In this document: one piece after another, positions 1 through 6,872 of the stretch
How positions within the stretch are numbered: position 1 is the stretch's first letter
How the letters are laid out: each line of letters starts with the position of its first letter
Source of the DNA: DASULK01 sp036381835
Lineage (GTDB): Bacteria; Actinomycetota; Actinomycetes; Mycobacteriales; Micromonosporaceae
Reading direction: 5' to 3'
NCBI GenBank assembly: GCA_036381835.1
Contig: DASVCA010000083.1
Span: 1-10,518, forward strand
DNA: 10,518 nucleotides
Program-made: the position numbers and the translations under genes
Notes under the pieces: model-generated
The model's database searches: none
What the model was told of the DNA's origin: nothing
Seen by the model: the letters and a program-made list of their open reading frames with translations, nothing else

Positions 1-108
1 AATCTCTCGCGCCGGGAAGCCCGCGCCCCGTAACGCGGCCTCCCGCCACAGATACCAGCCGGTGTCGCCGAGGCTGACCAAGTGGCCCGGCTGCTGCTCC
101 TGTGTCAC
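1..108 (-). CDS. N-terminus of a possible LanB-type lantibiotic dehydratase-like protein (partial)
   Basis: Only the first 36 codons are in the window; the gene runs off the left edge. I chose the GTG at 108-106 because a GGAAGGG ribosome-binding site lies at 125-119, 10 bases upstream, and the gap to the PKS stop is 22 bases, so the two genes are probably one operon. The visible protein has a Trp-x-x-Trp-Arg core (residues 18-22) followed by AALRGAGFPA (24-33). From memory, this pattern of W..WR, ALLR-type and GFP resembles the start of actinobacterial lantibiotic dehydratase N-domain proteins. Family members either glutamylate and eliminate Ser/Thr in RiPP precursors or act as tRNA-dependent amino-acid ligases; the fragment cannot say which. 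Residue 26 is Leu encoded by TTA (33-31), a codon rare in high-GC actinomycetes. The coding call is firm in context; the family call is a short-motif inference and could be wrong. Confidence 0.5.
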   Translation of the reverse strand, partial: MTQEQQPGHLVSLGDTGWYLWREAALRGAGFPAREI

Positions 109-130
109 GTCCGGCAGACCCTTCCGCTCG

Positions 131-3100
131 TCACGCCAGCCGACGCCGGATCTCGGCGCCGAGGTCCGCAAGGGTCGGATGGTCGAAGACCGCGGCGATG
201 CTGAGATCAACCCCGAGACGTTCCCGGATGACCGACATCAGTTCGATCGCCGTCAAGGAGTTGCCGCCCAGTTCGAAGAAGTCGCTGCCGGGGTCGACGT
301 CGGGAATGCCCAGCGCCTCCACCCAGATCGCGCGCAGCCGCTCCGCCACGTCCTCGCCGCCGGCGGACGGCGGGGCGGAGGAGATCTGCGCCGAAGCCGT
401 CGCCGGAATTGTTGTCACGGCCGCTGGGGCGGCCGTCGCGGGCCCGGCCGCCGGGTCCGGTGCGGCGGCAGTGACGGTCCGCGCCGCGGATGGCTCCGGA
501 ACCTCGACCGACGCCGACTCGAATGCGCCGTCGCGGTATCGGTTGACGGCCACCTGTCTGGGGGTACGGGAGCGCAGCAGGGTGAGCAGGAGTTCGCCCC
601 CCAGTTCGGGCGGTATTCCGTCCTGTCTGACCGGTCGCTTGAATCTTCCCGACTCAGGCTCAGTCGTACGAATCAGGTTCGCGGCCTCCGGTGCCCGCCG
701 CATGGAGAAACCTTCGATCTCGACGAGCACGCGGCCGTCGGGACCGATGACATCGAGGTCGGCGACGATCATGTTGGCGGCGCCCGGTCGACGGCGTATG
801 TAGCTGAAGAACTGCGCCGGCAGACTGTCATAGACCAGCATCGACCGGTACATGAACGGCATGTGGATGTCTTCGTGTTCGTTGTCGCGAGCCGACGTCG
901 TCGCGCCGTCGAGAAGGCTGGGATGGAGGGCGTGACCGGCCACCTCATCGGTGAAGGGCGCCGGAAGCTCGAGGGTGAGCAGCTGCTCGCCCGGCACGCC
1001 CCGGTGGAACTCGGTGATCGTCTGCCACCGGGGTCCGAGGGTGAACGCGTTGACCCCGGCCGGCTCGGGCGTGGGCGTGTGGACGTCGGGGAGCCGTCGC
1101 CGCAGCGCCGCCAGATCAGCCGTCCTCGGCTGCGCGGCCACCTGACGGATCCGCCCGCGGACGTGTATCAGCAACGCCTCCGGTGACGTGTCCATCGGTG
1201 GCGCGGACGCGACGGTGAATCGGTGGTAGCCATCCGCGTCAGGCTCGAACAGCACCTCCAAACGCCGGGCTTCGGCGAGGGTCATCATCTTCTGGAACAC
1301 CACGTCCGTCAGCTGCACCGGGGCACGAACACCCGACTGGATCGCCTCGCGGAACGCCGACACCACGAAATCGAGGTGACTGGTGCCGGGAACGACCGGA
1401 ACGCCGTCCAACCGATGCTCGTCGATGACCGGTTCGTCCCGGGCGCTGATCACCCGCTGCCACCGCACCGCTCCAGCCGCCGCATCGGCCGGCAGTGCCG
1501 GCGCGACCGCCATACCCACGGCGTCCCACGCCGGCCAGTCGATGCTCACCATCCGCCTCGCCGGCAGGTCGCACGTCTGTATGAAGCTGTCCAGGAACGC
1601 GTTCGCCGCCGCGTAGTCGGCACCGCCGGGTTGGCCCTCCAACGCCGCCCGGCTGGAGAAGAACACCAGGAAGTCCAGCGGGCTCCGCTTGGCGAACACC
1701 TCCTCGATGGCGAGCGCTCCGGCCACCTTGGGTCGGAAGGTCTCCACCGGGCCCTTGCGGTCGCCGAACTGGACCATGCCCGAACCGCGCACCCCGGCCA
1801 GGTGGAACACACCGGCGACCGGACCGCGGCTGCCGGCGATCTGGTCGATCACCGCGCCGAGCGCTGCGGCGTCGCTGACGTCGCAGGCGGTCACCTGCAC
1901 CTCGGCACCGAGTGCGCGGATCTCAGCCAGCTTCGCCTCGGGTGCCCTGCCGTGCCGACTGAGCAGGACCAGGTACGGGCGCATGCCGGTACCGGCCAAC
2001 GCCTTGGCGACGCTCAGTCCGAGGCCGCCGGTCCCGCCGGTGATCACGTACACCCCGCCGGGCCGTAGCCCGGCATCGGCGGCGGGGACCGGCCGGTACG
2101 GTGTCTCGGTCCGGACCCATCGGCGGTGCCCGCGCAGCGCCACCACAGCCGACTCCCGCCAACGGGCCAACTCGGCGACCAGGACGTCCTCCGAGACGCG
2201 ATCGGGTAGATCGATGAGTTTTGCGCTGATCGCCGGGTCTTCGCTCGCGATGGTCTGGACCAGCGGATGGAGCACGGCGTTCGCCGGATCGACCGCCTCG
2301 CTTCCGCTGACGTCTGCCGAACGCGTGGTCAGTACCAGCAGGCTCGGACGGTTCTGCGACGCTGTGCGCGCGCCGAGCCGTACCGCCTCGACCACACTGT
2401 GGAAATTCCGCTCCACGCAGGTCGACATCGACGCGCCGTCGTCGTCGGAGTCGGCGAGTGTCCAGCCGTGGACCAGCAGCTGAGGGTGACGCCCTTCGTC
2501 GGCCAGGGCCTGAAGAATTTCCGGCAGGTCTGCGAAGCGGTCCGGTTCGAGGTGGAAGACGCCTGTGCCGGAGGTACGGAACCGTTCGGGAACGGCGAGT
2601 AGGCGCACGCCGGCACGATTGAGGGCGGCGACCAGATCCCGGCTACGGACATCGTCGGCGGGCAACAACGCCAGTGCGTCGACCTTCCCGGCGGGCTCGG
2701 GCGCGTCGACGACCGGCTGTGCCATCCAGTCGACGAGGCTGAACGGGGTGGCGGCAGTAGCGCGCGGTGCCGGCGACCCGGTCGTGGTCGACGTACCGCC
2801 GTCGCCCGCCAGACCGCCAGGCGTCGCGACGGGAACGTTCGCCGGCTGCGGATCGAGCCAGTGACGAGATCGTCGATATTGGTAGCCGGGCATCGGGACA
2901 CGCCGGACCGTCTCGCCGGACATCACCGCGGACCAGTTCGCCTCGTGACCCTCCACCCAGAGCGCGGCGAGCGCCTGCCGCGCGGATCGCCGGTCCGCCG
3001 GCGGATCGGAACGCCGCGCAGGCAACGTGGCGAGAACCAGGTGGCGGTCGTCCCGGCCCGCAGGATGGGACCGCACGAGGGCGGTGAGCGTACGCGAGGG

Positions 3101-5491
3101 ACCGACTTCGAGCACCACCCGTGGCGCGGCCGCGAGCAGCCCCTCCAGCGCCGCTCCGAAGCGGACCGGCTGCACCAGCTGGGCGGCCCAGAACTCAGGA
3201 TCGACCGCTTGTTCGGCGGTCATCGCACGACCGGTGGCCGCACTGAGGATCGGCAGTTTCGGCGGCCGGGCCGCCACCGTGCGCAGTACCTGTTCGAACT
3301 CCGCAGCCGCGGGCGCCATGGCCGTGCAGTGGAACGCGTGCGAGGTGGGCACCCGCCGAACCGATTGCCCCAGCTCCCGCTGGTACCGCTCGAACGTCTC
3401 GATGTCTTCGACGGTACCCGCCACTACGCACTGCCGCGGTCCGTTGTCGACGGCCAGGGTCAGCTGCTCCGGCAGCAGCGGGACGATCTCGTCGGCGGGT
3501 GCGGCGACGGCGAGCATCGCACCCGCCGGCATTCGGGCCATCGCCCGTGCTCGGGCCGCGACGAGGGTCACGGCGTCGGGCAGTTCGAACACCCCGGCGA
3601 CGGCGGCCGCGGTCAACTCCCCGATGCTGTGCCCGAGCAGGCACGCCGGTGTCACACCCCACGACTGCCACATCCGCGCCAGGGCATACTCGACCGCGAA
3701 GAGCAGGGGCTGCGCGATGACGGTATCGAGCAGCTCGGAATCAGCGTCGGCGGAACGCCAGGCGTCGGCAACCGGCGTACCGAGGGCGGCGAAGAGATCG
3801 AAGACCTCGTCGAGCACCGCGGCGAAGGTGGGCTCGTGCCGGTAGAGGTCGAACGCCATGCCCGCGTGCTGCGCGCCCTGCCCGGGGAAGAGGAAGACGA
3901 CATCGCGCGGGCCGTCCGCCGGTATGGCACGGACCGCCTTGGCGTCCATGGACGCCAAGGCGGCGACGGCCTCCGCGGCGCTCGCACTGACCAGAGCGGC
4001 GCGATACCGGTGCCCGGTGCGACCATGCTGCAGCGTGCTGGCCGCGGCCGCGAACTCGCGCTCACCGTGGTCTTGCAGGAAGGCGGCGAGCTTGTCGCGG
4101 TAGGCGTCGGCGGCCTCCGCGGTCTTTGCGGACCAGATGAGGATCCGGGGATCGCCGTCGATCGGACCGGGTCGGACGGGCGGCCCTTCTTCAAGTACCA
4201 CGTGGACGTTGGTTCCGCCGACGCCCAAGGAGCTGACACCGGCCAGCCGGGGCTGCCCGGACACCCGCGGCCAGTCCAGCGGTTCCCGAGTCAGCTGGAA
4301 CGGTGAACCGTCCAAGCCGAGCTCGGGGTTTATCCGCTCCAGATTGACGGCGGGCGGAATACGTTCGTTCTCCAGACACAGGACAGCCTTGATCAGCGAT
4401 GCGGCGCCGGCGGCGTGGCCGAGATGACCGATGTTCGCCTTCACCGAGCCGATCGTGCACCACGGCGCAGCACTGCCGGTGGCACCGAAACGTGCGAAGG
4501 CGTGCTTGAGCGCGGCCACCTCGATCGGGTCGCCCAGGACGGTCCCGGTCCCGTGCGCCTCGATCAGTGAGATCGCGCTCGGCTCCACACCGGCCATCCC
4601 GATCGCCTCGACGATCACCTTGGACTGGCCTTCCACGCTGGGTGCGGTGAAGCCCATCTTGCTCGCACCGTCGTTGTTCACCGCAGTCGCACGGATGACG
4701 GCACGTACCCGGTCGCCATCGGCCAACGCCTGGGACAGTCGTTTGAGGACGACGACGGCCACGCCGCTGCCGAACACCGTTCCCGTCGCGGCGGCGTCGA
4801 ACGGCCGACAGTATCCGTCACGGCTGAGTGGGCCGTCCGGCGTCCACCAGTACCCGTGCCCGACGGGAAACTCGATCTCCACCCCGCCGGCCAGGGCGAC
4901 GTCGCATTCACCCATCCGGATCGCGTTCACGGCTTGATGAACCGCGGTGAGCGAGCTGGAGCATGCGGTCTGGACGGTCATGCTCGGGCCGGTCAGGTTG
5001 AGTTTGTAGGACACCAAGGTGGCGAGTGAGTCCGCGTTGTTCCAGGTGCCCAGCGACAACTCCGTCAGGCTCCGCAACGTGTTCGCGGCCGGCTGAACGT
5101 GAAGGTGGAGGTAGCGGTTGACGCCCGCCGCGCCGAATACGCCGACATCGGTCAACCGGCCCACATCGTATCCAGAATTCTCGATCGCCGAATGCGCCGC
5201 CTCCAGGAACATCCGGATTTGCGGGTCGCAGATCTGCGCTTCCCTGGGAGTCATCCCGAAGAATTCGGCGTCGAACGACTCAACGTCCGGTGCCTGCGCG
5301 ACGGCCTTGACATACCTGGAGTCGCCAAGCGCCTGCGGTGGCACACCGGCGGCGATCAGTTCCTCGTCGGTGGGAAATCTGATCGAGTTCCGCCCGTCGA
5401 CCAGGTTGCGCCAGAACTGCTCCACGTTGGCGGCACCCGGCACCCGCACAGCCATACCGATTATGGCGACCGAATCGATGTCAGTGTCCAT
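131..5491 (-). CDS. Single-module type I polyketide synthase, KS-AT-KR-DH-ACP
   Basis: The 1786-residue protein would perform one decarboxylative condensation followed by ketoreduction and dehydration, leaving an enoyl chain on its own carrier. KS (about 1-435) has Cys177 in QTACSSS, His313 in EAHGTG and His356 in NIGH. AT (about 530-830) has Ser622 in GHSIGE and a SHAFH motif ending at His721, which predicts malonyl-CoA. The reductase region has a structural half (about 916-1140), TGGTGGLG at 1151-1158, and Lys1255, Ser1280, Tyr1293 and Asn1297. DH (about 1345-1605) has His1359 in HxxxGxxxxP and Asp1528. After DH comes a KR-tail-like stretch (1625-1653), then an Ala/Pro linker (about 1664-1711), then ACP (1712-1786) with Ser1745 in GGNS. 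No thioesterase, methyltransferase, enoylreductase or obvious docking coil is visible. The ATG at 5491 follows GAGGAA at 5506-5501. The KS begins within about six residues of the start, and KS and ACP motifs look like those of NRPS/PKS hybrids. Confidence 0.95.
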   Translation of the reverse strand: MDTDIDSVAIIGMAVRVPGAANVEQFWRNLVDGRNSIRFPTDEELIAAGVPPQALGDSRYVKAVAQAPDVESFDAEFFGMTPREAQICDPQIRMFLEAAHSAIENSGYDVGRLTDVGVFGAAGVNRYLHLHVQPAANTLRSLTELSLGTWNNADSLATLVSYKLNLTGPSMTVQTACSSSLTAVHQAVNAIRMGECDVALAGGVEIEFPVGHGYWWTPDGPLSRDGYCRPFDAAATGTVFGSGVAVVVLKRLSQALADGDRVRAVIRATAVNNDGASKMGFTAPSVEGQSKVIVEAIGMAGVEPSAISLIEAHGTGTVLGDPIEVAALKHAFARFGATGSAAPWCTIGSVKANIGHLGHAAGAASLIKAVLCLENERIPPAVNLERINPELGLDGSPFQLTREPLDWPRVSGQPRLAGVSSLGVGGTNVHVVLEEGPPVRPGPIDGDPRILIWSAKTAEAADAYRDKLAAFLQDHGEREFAAAASTLQHGRTGHRYRAALVSASAAEAVAALASMDAKAVRAIPADGPRDVVFLFPGQGAQHAGMAFDLYRHEPTFAAVLDEVFDLFAALGTPVADAWRSADADSELLDTVIAQPLLFAVEYALARMWQSWGVTPACLLGHSIGELTAAAVAGVFELPDAVTLVAARARAMARMPAGAMLAVAAPADEIVPLLPEQLTLAVDNGPRQCVVAGTVEDIETFERYQRELGQSVRRVPTSHAFHCTAMAPAAAEFEQVLRTVAARPPKLPILSAATGRAMTAEQAVDPEFWAAQLVQPVRFGAALEGLLAAAPRVVLEVGPSRTLTALVRSHPAGRDDRHLVLATLPARRSDPPADRRSARQALAALWVEGHEANWSAVMSGETVRRVPMPGYQYRRSRHWLDPQPANVPVATPGGLAGDGGTSTTTGSPAPRATAATPFSLVDWMAQPVVDAPEPAGKVDALALLPADDVRSRDLVAALNRAGVRLLAVPERFRTSGTGVFHLEPDRFADLPEILQALADEGRHPQLLVHGWTLADSDDDGASMSTCVERNFHSVVEAVRLGARTASQNRPSLLVLTTRSADVSGSEAVDPANAVLHPLVQTIASEDPAISAKLIDLPDRVSEDVLVAELARWRESAVVALRGHRRWVRTETPYRPVPAADAGLRPGGVYVITGGTGGLGLSVAKALAGTGMRPYLVLLSRHGRAPEAKLAEIRALGAEVQVTACDVSDAAALGAVIDQIAGSRGPVAGVFHLAGVRGSGMVQFGDRKGPVETFRPKVAGALAIEEVFAKRSPLDFLVFFSSRAALEGQPGGADYAAANAFLDSFIQTCDLPARRMVSIDWPAWDAVGMAVAPALPADAAAGAVRWQRVISARDEPVIDEHRLDGVPVVPGTSHLDFVVSAFREAIQSGVRAPVQLTDVVFQKMMTLAEARRLEVLFEPDADGYHRFTVASAPPMDTSPEALLIHVRGRIRQVAAQPRTADLAALRRRLPDVHTPTPEPAGVNAFTLGPRWQTITEFHRGVPGEQLLTLELPAPFTDEVAGHALHPSLLDGATTSARDNEHEDIHMPFMYRSMLVYDSLPAQFFSYIRRRPGAANMIVADLDVIGPDGRVLVEIEGFSMRRAPEAANLIRTTEPESGRFKRPVRQDGIPPELGGELLLTLLRSRTPRQVAVNRYRDGAFESASVEVPEPSAARTVTAAAPDPAAGPATAAPAAVTTIPATASAQISSAPPSAGGEDVAERLRAIWVEALGIPDVDPGSDFFELGGNSLTAIELMSVIRERLGVDLSIAAVFDHPTLADLGAEIRRRLA
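3934..3963. repeat. Perfect 30-base palindrome inside the PKS gene
   Basis: The left arm is CCGCCTTGGCGTCCA and the right arm is its exact reverse complement, TGGACGCCAAGGCGG, with no spacer; the centre lies between 3948 and 3949. The flanking bases (A at 3933, C at 3964) do not extend it. It falls in the KS-AT linker of the synthase, around residues 511-520, and the central ATG is Met515. Transcribed RNA could fold into a stem of about 13 pairs with a four-base loop. Other palindromes I noticed in this GC-rich window were about 10-12 bases. Function is unknown. Confidence 0.9.
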
Positions 5492-5525
5492 GCTTCGCCA
5501 TTCCTCGCGGTTTCGCGCGTGTGGG

Positions 5526-5571
5526 GTTACCGGGAGTGACCGGGTGTTGCGTCAGTTCGGTTCGTAACCGG
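5526..5571. repeat. Three direct repeats GTNACCGG upstream of the PKS
   Basis: GTTACCGG (5526-5533), GTGACCGG (5536-5543) and GTAACCGG (5564-5571) are in the same orientation. The start-to-start steps are 10 and 28 bases, so the first pair is one helical turn apart. They sit 35-80 bases upstream of the PKS start. Directly repeated short motifs near one turn apart are the usual target layout of SARP-family activators in antibiotic clusters. That link is an inference, since no regulator gene is in the window. Confidence 0.55.
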
Positions 5572-5573
5572 AC
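5555..5573. promoter_or_regulatory. Imperfect inverted repeat, candidate operator
   Basis: GTTCGGTT (5555-5562) faces AACCGGAC (5566-5573) across the spacer CGT, with 7 of 8 positions complementary. A 19-base imperfect palindrome of this size upstream of a start codon is typical of operators for dimeric repressors such as TetR or GntR types. It overlaps the third GTNACCGG repeat, so the two may be parts of the same regulatory site. The binding protein is unknown. Confidence 0.35.
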
Positions 5574-5591
5574 GGATACCACAGGAGACAG

Positions 5592-5620
5592 CGCCATCCG
5601 GGTTCGTCCGCTTCTGTCAA
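5592..5620 (-). promoter_or_regulatory. Candidate promoter with consensus -35 (TTGACA) for the PKS operon
   Basis: On the minus strand TTGACA lies at 5620-5615, a perfect sigma-70-type -35 hexamer. At the standard 17-base spacing the -10 position reads ATGGCG (5597-5592), a poor match. If used, the promoter would probably need an activator, and the GTNACCGG repeats would lie downstream of the start of transcription. This is weak evidence from one good hexamer. Confidence 0.22.
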
Positions 5621-5772
5621 CTGGTCGCACACCGCTCGTATCGTCGAATTTGCAGCGCGCCAGGTGGAACCATAGCCAACCGACGATCACTTGGCCAGAG
5701 GCTATCCGTGGGACCGACACCTGTCGAGCCGAAGGATTGGCAAGCCGTCGGTGCCGTGCGAGACGTACGTCC

Positions 5773-6279
5773 TCAGCCGTTGCGACCGGCTTCGAGCTCG
5801 TCGAGGAGCAGGCGCAGCGCCGCGGCCACCGTCGCGGTGCGGATCGCCGCCCGGCCACCGTCCAGTTCGAGCCGCCGCACCACCGCACCCCCCGGCCCGG
5901 CGAGCGCGATGAACACCAAGCCGACCGGCTTGCCGCCCTGCGGCTTCGGACCGGCGACCCCGGTGGTCGCCAGACACCAGTCGACGGCGCAGCGGGACCG
6001 TCCACCTTCGGCGAGCGCCACCGCGACGTCCGGATCGACCGGCCCCCGCCCGGCGAGCAACTCGGCCGGCACACCGGCCAGCACCGACTTCATCTCGGTC
6101 GCATAGACCACCAGTGCGGCCCGGAAGACCCTGCTCGCCCCGGCCGCGTCGACGATCGTGGACGCGAGCAGCCCGCCGGTGAGGGACTCGACCGTCGCCA
6201 GGGTCTGCCCACGCGCCCGCAGCGCGCTCACCACCTGCTGGGCGAGGCTCCCGTTCGGCGGCGGCGCGGCGTGGCTCAC
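5773..6279 (-). CDS. cinA: Stand-alone CinA C-terminal domain protein (PncC-type nicotinamide-nucleotide amidase)
   Basis: The 168-residue protein matches the CinA C-terminal domain alone, without the N-terminal MoaB/MogA-like part found in full CinA. Members of this family deamidate nicotinamide mononucleotide to nicotinate mononucleotide in pyridine-nucleotide salvage. Visible motifs are ESLTGG (31-36), which includes the conserved Ser32, VYATEMK ending at Lys64, and TTGVAGP (105-111) followed by a KPVG stretch. The usual Cys of ESCTGG is Leu here. I chose the GTG at 6279 because it overlaps the pgsA stop as GTGA, giving coupled translation; the longer ATG-initiated reading from 6372 adds 31 low-complexity residues that are only the shadow of pgsA. 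The gene closes the rimO-pgsA-cinA operon. Its actual activity is inferred from the family. Confidence 0.92.
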   Translation of the reverse strand: MSHAAPPPNGSLAQQVVSALRARGQTLATVESLTGGLLASTIVDAAGASRVFRAALVVYATEMKSVLAGVPAELLAGRGPVDPDVAVALAEGGRSRCAVDWCLATTGVAGPKPQGGKPVGLVFIALAGPGGAVVRRLELDGGRAAIRTATVAAALRLLLDELEAGRNG

Positions 6280-6872
6280 GCGCGCCGCGCCCTCCGCCGC
6301 AGCCGCAGCGCCCGCACCGCGTAGTCCAGCGCGGTCAACACGGTCACCACGACAGCCACGCCGAGGATCCACGGCCCGACCCAGGACAACGTGGCCGGCA
6401 CGGGCAGCAGATACCAGACGATCGCCAGGATCTGCAGGGCCGTCTTCGCCTTACCGCCCCGGCTCGCCGCGATCACCCCGTATCGGATCACCCAGAACCG
6501 CAGCAAGGTGACGCCGAGCTCCCGCGCCAGGATCACCCCGGTCACCCACCAGGGAATCCGGTCGTACCAGGACAGCAGCACCAGCGCGGTCCCGGTCAGC
6601 GCCTTGTCCGCGATCGGATCGGCGACCTTGCCGAACGAGGTCACCAGCGCGAATCGACGGGCGATCCAGCCGTCGGCCAGGTCGGTGGCCGACGCGACGA
6701 CGAAGACCGCACAGGCGACGATCTGCCAGAACCGATGGACCAGCTGCGAACCGATCACCAGCGCGACGAAGACCGGCACCAAAACCAGGCGCAGCGCGGT
6801 CAGCGCGTTGGCGGCGTTCACCACCGGCACCGGGCGAACCGTCGCCGGTGGTCGCGGTGTCGCCCGGGTCAC
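6276..6872 (-). CDS. pgsA: CDP-alcohol phosphatidyltransferase, phosphatidylglycerophosphate synthase type
   Basis: This 198-residue integral membrane enzyme should transfer a phosphatidyl group from CDP-diacylglycerol to an alcohol, most likely glycerol-3-phosphate, on the way to phosphatidylglycerol and cardiolipin. The full family signature is present: Asp64, Asp67-Gly68, Ala71-Arg72, Gly81, Asp85 and Asp89, spaced D-x2-DG-x2-AR-x8-G-x3-D-x3-D. The rest is a series of hydrophobic segments (about 24-43, 47-63, 91-112, 144-160 and 164-182) with an Arg-rich tail. I chose the GTG at 6872 because it overlaps the rimO stop as GTGA; further upstream in this frame the reading is Arg/Gly-rich shadow of rimO. 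The last TGA overlaps the cinA start in the same way. Actinobacteria carry several paralogues of this family, so the exact alcohol acceptor is not certain. Confidence 0.93.
   Translation of the reverse strand: MTRATPRPPATVRPVPVVNAANALTALRLVLVPVFVALVIGSQLVHRFWQIVACAVFVVASATDLADGWIARRFALVTSFGKVADPIADKALTGTALVLLSWYDRIPWWVTGVILARELGVTLLRFWVIRYGVIAASRGGKAKTALQILAIVWYLLPVPATLSWVGPWILGVAVVVTVLTALDYAVRALRLRRRARRA

Larger units (their letters stand above)
5492..5772 (-). promoter_or_regulatory. Intergenic control region between cinA and the PKS operon
   Basis: This 281-base stretch has no convincing gene, and its base composition looks less GC-rich than its neighbours. It contains a GAGGAA ribosome-binding site (5506-5501), three GTNACCGG repeats, an imperfect inverted repeat (5555-5573) and a consensus -35 hexamer, all described separately. 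A short quasi-palindrome, CGACA-CC-TGTCG, lies at 5715-5726, and a 10-base palindrome, GACGTACGTC (5762-5771), sits directly behind the cinA stop. I see no T-rich intrinsic terminator, so some read-through from the rimO-pgsA-cinA operon into the PKS is possible. No remnant of another gene is recognisable. Confidence 0.6.

Noticed and set aside
152..163. 12-base palindrome CTCGGCGCCGAG, and similar short palindromes such as the one near 3011-3022
   Set aside because: They are within coding sequence and of a length expected by chance in DNA with this GC content.
417..436. Hairpin with arms ACGGCCGC and GCGGCCGT and a TGGG loop
   Set aside because: It lies in the Ala/Pro-rich linker of the PKS, where runs of GCC/GCG codons readily create such stems. 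No terminator tail follows and it is inside a gene.
62..1186. Long plus-strand open frame opposite the C-terminal part of the PKS
   Set aside because: It is Arg/Gly-rich with no recognisable domain and lies wholly opposite the DH-ACP coding sequence, which has clear motifs. It is the antisense shadow of a high-GC gene, as are the similar long frames at 1223-2068 and 2861-4306.
5481..6074. Minus-strand open frame bridging cinA, the intergenic region and the PKS start
   Set aside because: It overlaps cinA in another frame, is Arg/Ser-rich without domains, and its last part merely contains the PKS ribosome-binding site.
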